Positions 33,182 through 43,368 are shown, counted from the first letter of the stretch. The stretch: 58,871 nucleotides of DNA from Candidatus Zixiibacteriota bacterium (GCA_018820315.1 JAHJOQ010000137.1:1-58871); one strand, 5' to 3'. Numbers and translations are program-made. The notes: generated by a model not told the origin, from the letters alone.

Positions 33182-33794
33182 CAGCAGGTTCCCGTTCGCT
33201 CGGCGGTATCTCACGCAATCATGCCAAGACGCTCATCAAAGCGGTGCGGCTGACACTAATCCGCGTATGTACGTAGAGACAATATATGTCGCACTTGACC
33301 CAGCAGCGCAAAGAAGGAGATTGCGTTAGACACCAAGATCAGTGGTGAAAATGGCAATCTCTACTACATCTTGAAAGCAATCCGAGACTACTCTAAGCAT
33401 CGGAGATGTGTCGAATCATGATCGGGGTTGACCGCTGACTGGGCGCCTCATCAGTCTCTCGTACAGCTCCCTTCTGCCCGAAGTAGTCGCAGTCGGACCA
33501 AATCACGACCATGCGGCTAATTCAAAGATACTTGTTCTCACAGCTGCTGGTTTGCAGAAGATTTAATCCGTTCCGGCAATCTCAACCCAAACTGAATACT
33601 GGAAAATTCTTAGATACACTCCAAGCTGTCACACCGAAAGCAAAGATCGGGATCTACCTTTCGCGAAAGACATTGCGACCAGCTGGTCCCGGAGTGATCT
33701 CCCCTCTTGCCTCTGACTATTCGGTTGCTCAATCTGATGCTGTATATTAGCTTTGATCTTGCGATCTCAAATTGACTGATACTCTCATCAGGGT
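33182..33794. other. Intergenic, no gene seen
   Basis: Six hundred bases with no convincing coding sequence on either strand. A 79-codon frame at 33511-33750 on the plus strand has no start context or recognisable motif and is rejected. A short TTGATC/TTGCGA-rich region close to 33760 may hold the promoter of the acetyltransferase gene. Confidence 0.4.
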
Positions 33795-33800
33795 TTGATA

Positions 33801-34277
33801 ATGGATACTCATGATATCAGGTTCGAGCCGATAACTCGGCACAACTGGGAAGATGTTCTGCGGCTCGAAGTGCTACCCGAACAGCGCCACTTCGTACCCT
33901 CGCCGACGGAGTCTCTCGCTGCTGCCTATGTCAAACCATGGGATGAGGCTCTCGATCCGTACGCTATCTACAAAGATCAGCAATTGATTGGATGCTTCTA
34001 CATCTCTTATACGCCGGAAAGCAGTGACAACTACTGGATAGGGGGACTGCTTATCGACCACAAGTTCCAGGGTAGAGGACATGGCAGAACTGTTCTGCGC
34101 GAAATCCTGCAGTTCGTTCCTACTCTCCATCCGAATTGCGAGAAGATAAACCTAACAGTAGAAAAAGACAATCTCGTAGCGCAGCGGTTGTACGGCAGTC
34201 TCGGCTTCGGGGACACAGGCAAGGTCAACAAGTACGGAGAGACTATTCTTGCTATCCCCCTGAGACGCTGCCGATGA
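33801..34277 (+). CDS. GNAT family N-acetyltransferase
   Basis: The protein transfers an acetyl group from acetyl-CoA to an unknown amine. It has DIRFEPITRHNWEDVLRLE at the start, YWIGGLLIDHKFQGRGHGRTVL with the Q-G-R-G-H-G acetyl-CoA loop, and LTVEKDNLVAQRLYGSLGFGDTGKVNKYGE at the end, the strand order of spermidine-type or PaiA-like GNATs. CAGGG is eight bases before the ATG at 33801; the TTG six bases upstream is not needed. Length is 158 residues. It is transcribed alone. Confidence 0.88.
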   Translation: MDTHDIRFEPITRHNWEDVLRLEVLPEQRHFVPSPTESLAAAYVKPWDEALDPYAIYKDQQLIGCFYISYTPESSDNYWIGGLLIDHKFQGRGHGRTVLREILQFVPTLHPNCEKINLTVEKDNLVAQRLYGSLGFGDTGKVNKYGETILAIPLRRCR

Positions 34278-34301
34278 GCAGGGCGACGTATACCGTTCGG
34301 T

Positions 34302-34318
34302 CGCGATCTGTGATCGCG
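34302..34318. repeat. REP-like palindrome family B, copy 1
   Basis: CGCGATC-TGT-GATCGCG, the common core of family B, just after the acetyltransferase gene. Other copies are at 35047-35073, 44920-44934, 48136-48154 and 48279-48297. All lie outside coding sequence except the one next to the stop at 48148. Confidence 0.65.
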
Positions 34319-34336
34319 GCCAAACCCCAGTAACAG

Positions 34337-34363
34337 AAAAGGAGACTGGTATAACCAGTCTCC
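34337..34363. terminator. Bidirectional terminator between GNAT and RRM genes
   Basis: GGAGACTGGT and ACCAGTCTCC form a perfect ten-base stem with a three-base loop. A-tract before and T-tract after the stem allow termination of both converging transcripts. Confidence 0.85.
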
Positions 34364-34408
34364 TTTGCATATCAGACTTTCCAATGATTTTCGAAAGTGA
34401 TTTGCCTC

Positions 34409-34732
34409 CTACCAGGAACGGCCTCCACGTGAGCCGCCACCACCACGGGATCCGCCACCACGAGGACCACCGCGGCCGCCGCCGTCGTCCTTGCGAGCCC
34501 TAGCTTCGTTGACCGTTAGTTCGCGGTCGCGCAGCTGGGTGCCGTTAAGACCGGCTATCAAAGCCTGTCCGGCTTCCTTGCTAGCCATTTCCACGAACGC
34601 AAACCCTCTGGATTCGCCGCTGAACTTGTCTTTGATAACGTTCACGCTGAGAATTTCGCCATAGCTTTCAACTGCTTGGCGGAGATCATCTTCTGTCGTG
34701 TCAAACGACAAGTTACCGATGTAGATATTCAT
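34409..34732 (-). CDS. RRM-type RNA-binding protein
   Basis: The protein has one RNA recognition motif, with RNP2 as IYIGNLSFDT and RNP1 as SRGFAFVEM, followed by a glycine/arginine-rich tail (about 80-107: GGGRGGPRGGGSRGG). This glycine-rich single-RRM type is found in cyanobacteria and many FCB-group bacteria, often cold-induced, and probably acts as an RNA chaperone. The ATG at 34732 has GGAG upstream; an ATG four codons earlier at 34744 overlaps that site and is rejected. It sits alone. Confidence 0.9.
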   Translation of the reverse strand: MNIYIGNLSFDTTEDDLRQAVESYGEILSVNVIKDKFSGESRGFAFVEMASKEAGQALIAGLNGTQLRDRELTVNEARARKDDGGGRGGPRGGGSRGGGGSRGGRSW

Positions 34733-34744
34733 TCTACACTCCAT

Positions 34745-35354
34745 TTTTGTCTATCCTAACAGGAATCTTCTCCCAGCGTCAAGATAGACACGTCAAAGCG
34801 CACAATTGCGCGTCAGTTCCCATATTCTGCTTTTTCGGAGATTTGTCTGGTATTGCAAAGCTACTGTAAAAGCGGTCTCGGAAACTTGATATCACATAGC
34901 ATATATATCGGTTTTCCGGCAAATGTCAACAGTTATTTTGACTATTTATTTGACTCGGTCAGGGATGTTCCCCCTTCTGGATGAGATAGACCATGTCAAA
35001 CAATCCCACAAAAAGGGACGCATTAGACTAATAGATAAGGCTTTGCGTGGCCTCGATCTCTGATCGCGGCCACCCGATTGCACTAGAACTGCCCGGATGG
35101 TATAGACATCATCCGGTGTCAGGTTGTGTGGAGAGTCGTGATACTTGCGATTATTGAGATAGGATTGGTGTACGTCCTCGTTCATGGACAGCACCTTCGG
35201 CAGGAAGGCTCGATCTTAGCGGCCTCTCCGTGCCAGATATGCGAAATGATCGAAGTATTTCCACCACAGAACTGTCTGAGGCCAGTTTTCTCCCACACCA
35301 GGCTATTCAGCGGACGGTCTTCACCGCATAGACTATATCACACCGACTCTGTTG
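34745..35354. other. Intergenic, contains REP copy 2
   Basis: The 3' side of asnA and the 5' side of the RRM gene meet here. GTGGCCTCGATC-TCT-GATCGCGGCCAC at 35047-35073 is a 12-base-arm copy of family B with one mismatch. A short frame at 34946-35194 on the minus strand reads through that palindrome and is likely noise, though its first 35 residues (NEDVHQSYLNN) look somewhat protein-like. Confidence 0.4.
35047..35073. repeat. REP-like palindrome family B, copy 2
   Basis: GTGGCCTCGATC and GATCGCGGCCAC form a 12-base inverted repeat with one mismatch around TCT, the longest stem of the family in this window. Confidence 0.65.
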
Positions 35355-36392
35355 TCAGAGAAGTACGATCTGCCTATCCCGAAGTGTCGTGCGTACTTCA
35401 TCTGGCCAGATGCCAACCTGGATTTCCCCGATATGGGCTTTTCTCAACAGCATCATACAGAGTCGGGATTGACCGATCCCACCACCAATGGTGAGGGGCA
35501 GATCCCCAGCCAAGAGCCGCCGGTGATAGTACAGTTTCTCTCGATCCGTAGTCCCAGTCATTTGCAATTGGACCTTTAGAGAATCTGGGGTAACACGGAT
35601 GCCCATCGAAGAAAGTTCAAATGCCACATTCAAGATCGGGTACCATATGATAATATCCCCATTGAGCCCGCACCCCCTGCCATTCGGAGTAATCCAATCG
35701 TCGTAGTCTGGGGCTCGCCCATCGTGCGGTTTGCCATCACGCAACGGTGCGCCAATCCCGATGATAAAAACGGCGCCATGTTCCCGGGCGATTTGGCATT
35801 CTCTTTCGCCAGGGGAAAGTTCGGGGAAATGATCTTCCAATTCATTGGCGTGTACAAACACTATGTCATTGGGGAGCATTCTCTCAAGGGCTGGAAATCT
35901 TCGACAGATGTGGGACTCAGTGCGACGGATCACGCTATAGATTTGCTGCACCGTTTGTTTCAACTCGTCCAGGTTTCGCTGCTGCGGTGTGATCACCCGC
36001 TCCCAATCCCACTGGTCCACGTAAATGGAATGAAGGTTGTCCAACTCCTCATCCGGTCGGATGGCATTCATGTCCGTATAGATTCCTTCACCTGCTGGTA
36101 CACGCAATTCTGCTAGTGTCAGCCGCTTCCATTTGGCCAGCGACTGAACCACCTCCACCTTCCGGTGCCCCAAGTCCCTCACGGTGAAGGAAACCGGGCG
36201 ATCCACTCCGTTGAGATCGTCGTTAATGCCTGTTCCCGCCTCAACGAACAGCGGTGCTGTTACCCTATTCAGGTTCAGTTCAGCTGCTAAATCGTCCTGA
36301 AAAAAATCTTTGATTTCTTTGATTGCTGTCTCAGTTTCACAAACGCTTAGCGCTGATGTGTACTCTTCTGGAATACGAAAAGAAGTTTTCAT
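35355..36392 (-). CDS. asnA: Aspartate-ammonia ligase (asparagine synthetase A)
   Basis: AsnA makes asparagine from aspartate, ammonia and ATP, with a class II aminoacyl-tRNA-synthetase-like fold. Diagnostic strings are VEVVQSLAKWKRLTL, PAGEGIYTDMNAIRPDEEL, HSIYVDQWDWERVI, RAPDYDDW, LNGDIIIWYPIL, FELSSMGIRV and TIGGGIGQSRLCMMLL. At 345 residues it is slightly longer than E. coli AsnA (330). GGAG precedes the ATG at 36392 on the minus strand; the longer frame reaches back to 36455 without a better start. A tRNA-Asn gene lies 470 bases upstream in the same direction. Confidence 0.95.
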   Translation of the reverse strand: MKTSFRIPEEYTSALSVCETETAIKEIKDFFQDDLAAELNLNRVTAPLFVEAGTGINDDLNGVDRPVSFTVRDLGHRKVEVVQSLAKWKRLTLAELRVPAGEGIYTDMNAIRPDEELDNLHSIYVDQWDWERVITPQQRNLDELKQTVQQIYSVIRRTESHICRRFPALERMLPNDIVFVHANELEDHFPELSPGERECQIAREHGAVFIIGIGAPLRDGKPHDGRAPDYDDWITPNGRGCGLNGDIIIWYPILNVAFELSSMGIRVTPDSLKVQLQMTGTTDREKLYYHRRLLAGDLPLTIGGGIGQSRLCMMLLRKAHIGEIQVGIWPDEVRTTLRDRQIVLL

Positions 36393-36864
36393 CACAAATT
36401 TCTCCATATTAGGCTTCTGCTGCCTGAGTAGTTGCCAGGGCAAATACAGTTGCACCGGGCTTTCCGCTGAATCTGACGCCTGCGCTGTGGCTCGACAGCA
36501 GGAATCACTCTAGGATATTTATGTCTTGGAAAAGTGTTATTTTGCCTGATAGCGGCAATTATTATTGAGGTAATTATTGTTGTGAAGATGAAAGAGTATA
36601 GCTCTACGCGAAGGGGATTCCTGATGTACTTGAGGCCGCCCCCCGACGAAATGTCCTAGGTCTCGTTTTCGACCTAAACAGGACGGAACAAACAACTGAC
36701 CCATGGCTTCCTCCGTAGTTTAGACGTTACCTTCACAAAGTTACTTGCTAAAGCCAACGGCTTCCATCTTAATTATGCGCACTGACCCAGTATTGTCAAC
36801 AGCAAACTAAGAAAAAAACCTTACAGCAGTTCTGCCAATTTTAGTCATTTGAGCCTAACAAAAG
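36393..36864 (-). other. Leader region between tRNA-Asn and asnA
   Basis: This 472-base gap is long for a promoter. On the plus strand, GTCCTAGGTC and GACCTA-AAC-AGGAC (about 36651-36683) form a bulged hairpin around TCGTTTTC. I recognise no T-box or riboswitch motif. No ORF is convincing. Confidence 0.35.
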
Positions 36865-36937
36865 CTCCGGTGACAGGACTTGAACCTGTGACCCGCTGAT
36901 TAACAGTCAGCTGCTCTACCAACTGAGCTACACCGGA
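36865..36937 (-). tRNA. tRNA-Asn (GTT)
   Basis: On the minus strand the sequence folds as a cloverleaf: acceptor TCCGGTG with CACCGGA, D-arm TAGCTCAGTTGGTAGAGCA, anticodon loop CTGTTAATC with anticodon GTT for asparagine, and T-loop GGTTCAAGTCC. The discriminator base is G, as expected for bacterial tRNA-Asn. CCA is not encoded. The 73-base length counts the discriminator. Confidence 0.96.
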
Positions 36938-37003
36938 GTGATTTCGCTATTGTGACAATATCGTCACAAGACGAGCCATATTATATGCCAATTCACGTTT
37001 TTG

Positions 37004-37582
37004 TCAAGGAGTTTTGATCGGATGCGGCGCATTTAGGATCCCGATTCGAGAGAGCCCGAATCTGTATATCAGGATAGTGATCCCAGCGCAGATTGAGCCT
37101 ACAATCGCGCCTGCCACGATGTCCAACGGATAGTGCACCCCGACGAACACTCTCGAAATAGCTATCAACGAAGCCAGCGGATATGCGAAATACCCTAGTT
37201 TCGGATAACGAGATGACCAGAGCACCGCCTGTGCGAATGAGTTGACCGCGTGCGACGACGGAAACGACTTCCCCGACGAGCAGTTCACCAGGACATTGAC
37301 CCATTCGAGCTCATGGCACGGGCGGAGCCGCCCAACCCACGGTTTGATCATCTGCGATGACATCTGATCGGAGAGGAGCACCGTCAGGATCGCCAGCAGC
37401 CCCGTGATAAGTCCATACTTGCCCCCCTTCCACACCATCACGACAACTGCGCCCCCAAGCACCGAGCGCACGAAGTATTCCGATGTTACAATCGGCATGA
37501 CCACATCAAACAACCGATTCGCAAGTGACACATTTATGAAATGCATCAGTTGTTCATCTATGCCGACAAGTGTTTCAATCAT
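37004..37582 (-). CDS. PAP2 family membrane phosphatase
   Basis: The membrane protein (192 residues, about five or six spans) has the three phosphatase motifs: KPWVGRLRP, GKSFPSSHA (PSSH in place of PSGH) and ISRVFVGVHYPLDIVAG. Such enzymes dephosphorylate undecaprenyl pyrophosphate, phosphatidate or lipid A phosphates at the outer face of the inner membrane. With so many envelope genes around, recycling of the undecaprenyl carrier is a plausible role. The ATG at 37582 overlaps the stop of the TPR gene upstream (ATGA). Confidence 0.88.
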   Translation of the reverse strand: MIETLVGIDEQLMHFINVSLANRLFDVVMPIVTSEYFVRSVLGGAVVVMVWKGGKYGLITGLLAILTVLLSDQMSSQMIKPWVGRLRPCHELEWVNVLVNCSSGKSFPSSHAVNSFAQAVLWSSRYPKLGYFAYPLASLIAISRVFVGVHYPLDIVAGAIVGSICAGITILIYRFGLSRIGILNAPHPIKTP

Positions 37583-38706
37583 GAATCGTTCCTGACTGCC
37601 ACCTTTTCTTTCAAACGCTTCTCTGCTGTCCTGCGAATTTCCTTCAGATCAGACAGCTTGCCTTTCAAGCGCTCGCGAACATCATCTGACAGAGTCAATC
37701 TACTAACCATATCACATTCATCGATGCATTTCTGATAGTTTTCGGTGTCGAAATGGATTTCTGCAAGTTGAAATCGACACTCCACAACATTGAAATCATT
37801 GTTGGCGGAATCGCTCTCGATCCTGCCGATTAGTTCGGCAAAAACCGCTTCGGCTCCGATATAATTCCCCAGCTTTGACCGCGCCATAGCCATCCCCCAC
37901 AAGAATTTCCGGCCTTCAGGGTACTTCCGCTGCATCTGGACAGCAAGCGACTCAGCCTCTGCGTACTCCTCTCTGTCTATAAGTATCCACATCAGCGCAT
38001 TCCGCGCGAAGTCAGCGGAGAAGAGACTCTTGTTGATAGCGAGATTCAACTCCCGTAGCCCCTCTTCACGATCATCCTGAACAAACGGCAGCCAGTTGAC
38101 CGCTCGTGTTTTGACTGTCCGCCAATAATGATACGATCCGAGTCCGACATAGGCGTCGTAGAATGTCGAATCGCTTTTTGTGCATTCCGTGAATGCCCGT
38201 TTAGCCTTGATTCCTCTTCTCGTAGCCGACCACCATGAGCCCTTCCGAGCATCATATACAGCGCGCGAGCCGAGCGCCAACCCGAGACAATACCACGCCC
38301 AGGCGTCATGAGGGACAGAATCGATAATCGCCTCGCTCTTCTCTTCGGAAAACTGCAGCAGCTTGTAGAACTCATCCTCGAAATCGAAATGCTCCATGTC
38401 GAGCATTTCAGATTGCTTCATAGCAGCCTGCATCACGAATCCTATCGGATGATCCGGATAGATGGACTTCAGACCATCAGCAATCGAATCAGCCTGGGCA
38501 TAATCATCTCTGAAACCGGCCTCAACGATCTGCCGGATCTGCGCAATATCTACTGCCCGGGGGAATGTCGCTGCCCACCCCTGATTGGAAACGGTTAAGA
38601 CTGAGATCAGTACTGTCAGGATCAAGAGGGCATTGGATTGCAATACGCCCGGCAGAAGCCGGCTGACTGTACGGCGCGAATTTCTGGTCTGCTTTCGATT
38701 ATTCAT
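37579..38706 (-). CDS. Exported TPR-like protein
   Basis: A long N-terminus with a hydrophobic stretch (about 24-44, SNALLILTVLISVLTVSNQG, ending near GWAA) exports this 375-residue protein. The rest is alpha-helical with TPR-like repeats, for example YDAYVGLGSYHYWRT, FARNALMWILIDREEYAEAE and NYIGAEAVFAELIGRI. The function is unknown; similar secreted TPR proteins are common in this lineage. It is the first gene of a two-gene operon with the PAP2 phosphatase. Confidence 0.7.
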   Translation of the reverse strand: MNNRKQTRNSRRTVSRLLPGVLQSNALLILTVLISVLTVSNQGWAATFPRAVDIAQIRQIVEAGFRDDYAQADSIADGLKSIYPDHPIGFVMQAAMKQSEMLDMEHFDFEDEFYKLLQFSEEKSEAIIDSVPHDAWAWYCLGLALGSRAVYDARKGSWWSATRRGIKAKRAFTECTKSDSTFYDAYVGLGSYHYWRTVKTRAVNWLPFVQDDREEGLRELNLAINKSLFSADFARNALMWILIDREEYAEAESLAVQMQRKYPEGRKFLWGMAMARSKLGNYIGAEAVFAELIGRIESDSANNDFNVVECRFQLAEIHFDTENYQKCIDECDMVSRLTLSDDVRERLKGKLSDLKEIRRTAEKRLKEKVAVRNDS

Positions 38707-38831
38707 AATCGGGCATTATTTAAGCGAAATCGCTGAGAATCGGCCACAAAAAACTGTCGACTGAATATTCCGATTGTATAAGGTGGTGATGTCAGTCCGA
38801 TTCTGTCCGATCAACTAAGTATCGAATTCAA

Positions 38832-38860
38832 TTGACAAGTTGATCGCCAGAGTTTTATTT
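38832..38860 (+). promoter_or_regulatory. Promoter of the gmd operon
   Basis: TTGACA at 38832-38837, 17-base spacer, TTATTT at 38855-38860. It would start transcription about 20 bases before the ribosome site of gmd. Confidence 0.5.
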
Positions 38861-38873
38861 CGAGTCTAACTGA

Positions 38874-39860
<987 letters not shown>

Positions 39861-39863
39861 TTT

Positions 39864-40829
39864 ATGCGCGCTCTTGTCACCGGTATCGTTGGATTTGCAG
39901 GATCGCACCTTGCTGCTGAACTTCTTGATGCCGGGTATGAGTTGTACGGCACGCAGCTTCAGGGCGAGAGCCGCCAACGACTGGAGGGGATCACGAGTTC
40001 TATTTCTATCTCGACGGTTGACCTGACCGATCATGCCGCCACAAGAAGGCTCGTGAGAAGGGTAAAGCCGGACGCGATATTTCATCTGGCAGCCATCTCC
40101 GCTGTCGGATATTCGTTCAAGAATCCGCGTCGCACGTTTGATGTCAATGTCAACGGCACATTGCATCTTCTCGAAGCGCTACGCGAGATAGGCACAGCCA
40201 AGAGCATCGTCGTTGTTACATCTTCGGATGTCTACGGCGTTGTGCGTCCCTCAGATCTTCCAATAAAGGAATCGACGCCCCTGGTACCAATAACACCATA
40301 CGGTGTTTCCAAAGCCGCTGCTGACATGCTTGGCTATCAGTATTTTAGATCCTACGGGCTGCCGATAATGCGAGCGAGAGCTTTCAATCACACGGGACCG
40401 AAACAGGACCAGGGATTTGTCGTCGCTGACTTCTGCAGACAGGCTGCGCTCATCGAATCGGATCGTCTGCGGCCGGTACTCACGGTCGGCAATCTTGAAG
40501 CAAAACGGGATATATCGGATGTCCGGGATATAGTCAAAGGATACAGGCTTATAGCCGAGAACGGCAAACCGGGCGAAGTGTACAATCTGTGTTCCGGCAA
40601 ATCTCACCGAATAAAATCCATCCTTGATAATATACTAAAGATGATTACGTTGGATGTAAGGATTGAACTTGATCCGAAGCTGTTACGACCTTCGGAGATA
40701 CCTAATCTGGTCGGAGATCTTACGAGGGCAAGGCGGGCAGTTGGATATAAACCTAAGTATGAGTTGACAGGAACTCTTGCGGATACTCTTAGTTATTGGA
40801 GAAAGGCTGTACGGAGGAACAAGATTTGA
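39864..40829 (+). CDS. rmd: GDP-6-deoxy-4-ketomannose reductase-like protein (Rmd)
   Basis: An extended short-chain dehydrogenase of 321 residues with ALVTGIVGFAGSHLAAELL, VVTSSDVYGVV, ITPYGVSKAAADML (Tyr-x3-Lys), FNHTGPKQDQGFV and VGNLEAKRDISDVRD. The best fit is Rmd, which reduces the Gmd product to GDP-D-rhamnose. GDP-fucose synthase or GDP-perosamine enzymes would be alternatives, but the motif set and the direct placement after gmd favour Rmd. The ATG follows the gmd stop by three bases. Its own stop overlaps the TTG of the next gene. Confidence 0.85.
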   Translation: MRALVTGIVGFAGSHLAAELLDAGYELYGTQLQGESRQRLEGITSSISISTVDLTDHAATRRLVRRVKPDAIFHLAAISAVGYSFKNPRRTFDVNVNGTLHLLEALREIGTAKSIVVVTSSDVYGVVRPSDLPIKESTPLVPITPYGVSKAAADMLGYQYFRSYGLPIMRARAFNHTGPKQDQGFVVADFCRQAALIESDRLRPVLTVGNLEAKRDISDVRDIVKGYRLIAENGKPGEVYNLCSGKSHRIKSILDNILKMITLDVRIELDPKLLRPSEIPNLVGDLTRARRAVGYKPKYELTGTLADTLSYWRKAVRRNKI

Positions 40830-42130
40830 AAACGCTGGAAGCCAAAATACGCGACCACTCCGCCGTTGTAGGAGTGATAGGACTAGGATACGTAGGGCTT
40901 CCTCTCGCAGTGGAATTCGCGGAGGAAGGTTTCAAAGTCATCGGATTCGACATTTCCAAGGAGAAGTGCAAGTTAATCAGCGCCGGGAAATCGGATATTC
41001 TGGATGTGTCGAGTGAGCGAGTCAAGGCTCAGATAAAGATCAAGAATTTCGTAGCCACGGGCGACTTCACGAAAATGAAACAGGTCGACTGCGTGGCGAT
41101 ATGCGTTCCGACCCCCCTTTCCAAGACCAAGGATCCTGATGTCACCTACATTCTCAGCGCTGTGAATGAGGCGAAGAACCACCTCCACAAAGATATGCTT
41201 GTGGTTTTGGAATCGACAACCTATCCCGGCACGACAGAGGAACTGATCAGACCGTTGCTTGAAGAGAAAGGATTCACAGTCGGGACCGATCTGTATCTTG
41301 CATTTTCGCCCGAGAGAATTGATCCGGGAAATGAGAAGTACGGAACCAAGAACACACCGCGCATTGTTGGTGGGTGCACTCCGAAATGCTGCAAGATGGC
41401 GAAACTGTTCTACGAGCAGGTCATCAACCACGCCGAAGCCGTATCGTCAACTCAGGCTGCTGAGATGGTCAAACTTCTGGAAAACACTTTCAGGTCGGTT
41501 AACATTGCACTGGTCAATGAGGTCGCACTCATGTGTGACAGACTGAAGATCGACGTCTGGGAGATTATTGACGCGGCATCGACCAAGCCATTCGGATTCA
41601 TGCCGTTCTACCCCGGCCCCGGTCTCGGCGGACACTGTATACCGATCGACCCGCACTATTTGGCATGGAAACTGAAATCGCTCAACTACTATTCACGCTT
41701 CATTGAACTTGCCGGAGATATCAATTCGCATATGCCGGAGTATGTTGTGGACAGAGTGACACGTGCTCTCAATGCGCGCGGTGCTGCTCTGCGCGGTGCG
41801 AAGGTTGTGGTGCTCGGAGTGGCATACAAGCGCGACATTTCTGATGTGCGCGAGTCTCCTGCGCTTGACGTGATGAAGCTGCTTGATAATCAAGGCGCGA
41901 AAATCAGTTACTGCGACCCGTATGTACCAGTGGTGCATTTCGACGATGGTGATAAGAAGTCGGTGAAGCTGACTGCGGGACTTCTGCAGTCTGCAGATAT
42001 TGTGGTCGTATTGACTGACCACACTAATTTCAACTATCAGTGGATTGCTGACAACTCACAGCTGATCTTCGATACGCGCAACGCTTGCAAGCGTGTCAGG
42101 AACGGTAAGAAGAAAATAATCAGACTGTAA
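40826..42130 (+). CDS. Nucleotide-sugar dehydrogenase (WbpA/WecC type)
   Basis: The 434-residue enzyme oxidises the C6 hydroxyl of a UDP-hexose(amine) to a uronate in two NAD-dependent steps. It has VVGVIGLGYVGLPLAVEFA, VPTPLSKTKDPDVTYI, LESTTYPGTTEE, FSPERIDPGNEKYG, AEMVKLLENTFRSVNIAL, and GPGLGGHCIPIDPHY with the catalytic Cys. The HCIPIDP form and length fit UDP-GlcNAc/ManNAc 6-dehydrogenases better than UDP-glucose dehydrogenase. GGAGG at 40813-40817 is correctly spaced for TTG at 40826, which overlaps the rmd stop as TTGA. The sugar probably goes into a surface polysaccharide. Confidence 0.9.
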   Translation: MKTLEAKIRDHSAVVGVIGLGYVGLPLAVEFAEEGFKVIGFDISKEKCKLISAGKSDILDVSSERVKAQIKIKNFVATGDFTKMKQVDCVAICVPTPLSKTKDPDVTYILSAVNEAKNHLHKDMLVVLESTTYPGTTEELIRPLLEEKGFTVGTDLYLAFSPERIDPGNEKYGTKNTPRIVGGCTPKCCKMAKLFYEQVINHAEAVSSTQAAEMVKLLENTFRSVNIALVNEVALMCDRLKIDVWEIIDAASTKPFGFMPFYPGPGLGGHCIPIDPHYLAWKLKSLNYYSRFIELAGDINSHMPEYVVDRVTRALNARGAALRGAKVVVLGVAYKRDISDVRESPALDVMKLLDNQGAKISYCDPYVPVVHFDDGDKKSVKLTAGLLQSADIVVVLTDHTNFNYQWIADNSQLIFDTRNACKRVRNGKKKIIRL

Positions 42131-42143
42131 ATCGGAGGATTAT

Positions 42144-42812
42144 ATGAAGAGAGTATTAGCTGCTCTGCTGATCTCAACATTGCTCGTTGGCGCGCTCGGA
42201 TGCGCATCGATGAACAAGACCGAAAAAGGCGCTGTCGTAGGCGCTACTGCCGGTGCGATTCTCGGCGCTGTGATCGGTGACGCTGCAGGCAACACAGCCG
42301 CTGGTGCGATCATCGGTGCTGCTGTTGGAGGAGCTGCCGGAGCGATTATCGGTAGCTACATGGACAGGCAGGCCGAGGAAATTCGGCGCGACATCGAAGG
42401 CGCAAAGGTCGAGAGAATCGGCGAAGGCATCAAGATCACATTCCAGTCCGGAATTCTCTTCGATGTCAACAAGTCCGATCTGCAGCCGATAGCGCAAGAC
42501 AATCTCGTGAAACTGTCGGCGATTCTCAACAAGTACGAAGACACCAAGATACTGGTCGAGGGACACACCGATTCGACCGGCACAGATGAACACAACATGA
42601 ATTTGTCTATCAGTCGCACAAATTCGGTCGGGAATTACCTTGCAGGCCACCAGGTGAACCCAACTCGTTTGACCCTAATCGGCTACGGCGAGAAGCAGCC
42701 GACTGTTTCAAACAGCACACCCGAGGGGCGCGCGCAGAACCGCCGCGTCGAAATCGCAATCTTCGCTAATGACAAGCTGAAGAAAGAAGCACAGAAGCAA
42801 GCAGGCGGCTAA
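42144..42812 (+). CDS. OmpA-family lipoprotein with glycine zipper
   Basis: The signal peptide ends in a lipobox (LVGALGC, Cys at about 20), so the mature protein is lipid-anchored. A glycine-zipper region (about 29-71, GAVVGATAGAILGAVIGDA and AGAIIGAAVGGAAG) is followed by a peptidoglycan-binding OmpA-like domain: FQSGILFDVNKSDLQP, ILVEGHTDSTGTDEHNMNLS, LTLIGYGEKQP and EGRAQNRRVEIAI. This is the YiaD layout. It ties the outer membrane to the cell wall. AAATCGGAGG precedes the ATG and a terminator follows, so it ends the gmd operon or is the last gene of it. Confidence 0.92.
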   Translation: MKRVLAALLISTLLVGALGCASMNKTEKGAVVGATAGAILGAVIGDAAGNTAAGAIIGAAVGGAAGAIIGSYMDRQAEEIRRDIEGAKVERIGEGIKITFQSGILFDVNKSDLQPIAQDNLVKLSAILNKYEDTKILVEGHTDSTGTDEHNMNLSISRTNSVGNYLAGHQVNPTRLTLIGYGEKQPTVSNSTPEGRAQNRRVEIAIFANDKLKKEAQKQAGG

Positions 42813-42835
42813 CACGTCTTTTCTCACAGATATCA

Positions 42836-42865
42836 GCCCGCTCGGTGACATACGAGCGGGCTTCT
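42836..42865 (+). terminator. Rho-independent terminator
   Basis: GCCCGCTCG and CGAGCGGGC form a nine-base GC-rich stem around eight bases, followed by TTCTCT. It lies 23 bases after the OmpA lipoprotein stop. Confidence 0.75.
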
Positions 42866-42983
42866 CTACAGCGCTGTCAGGAATCCTTTCCTGTCGGATC
42901 AGTGCTCAAGACATACTCCCGGTTCACTTGTTCGATCTTCTGAATGGGAAATATCGGAAGTGGTCCGATGATTCACGGGGTCC

Positions 42984-43190
42984 CTAAGGCGCCAAGCCCA
43001 TACTGATTCTGGCCCTGTCATATTCCGGCCTCAGGTAATCGTAATCATCCAGCCCCCATCCAAAGACAAGGTCAGAATTGCTGATTCCCTGCTTCAAGGA
43101 CCAAACATGCGCCTCTATCGATTGCGAATTCGCACTCCGGGCAGCATACGCTGTGTAACGATCTGCAGCATCCTTGGTGCGAAAAGTCAA
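42984..43190 (-). pseudogene. Short protein-like ORF, possible gene remnant
   Basis: The minus-strand frame has no ATG, only TTG and CTG, yet the sequence looks protein-like (TKDAADRYTAYAARSANSQ, VFGWGLDDYDYLRPEYDRAR, ISMGLAP). It may be the 3' end of a decayed gene, with the upstream part closed by a TGA at about 43210. No family is recognised. Confidence 0.25.
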
Positions 43191-43368
43191 ATCGAATTTC
43201 AGTCGCTGATGGAATCAGCCAGTGTCGCATTCGCATCATGTCTCACCTGGTCGCACTGAACAGGCGTATTTCGAAAATTCAGCGATGAGGATTTTATTGT
43301 TGAAATGCTTGATATTACGAGCTAATGTAAAATAACAAGCCAGACATGAACGCTGATTCGGAGGGACG

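Noticed and set aside
33511-33750. 79-codon plus-strand frame before the acetyltransferase
   Set aside because: No ribosome site, no motif, no overlap with operon structure.
35126-35494. 122-codon plus-strand frame
   Set aside because: It is antisense to the 3' end of asnA and crosses intergenic palindrome DNA.
36951-36970. TGTGAC/GTCACA hairpin upstream of tRNA-Asn as a terminator
   Set aside because: Only six base pairs and no T-run on either strand; it may just be chance.
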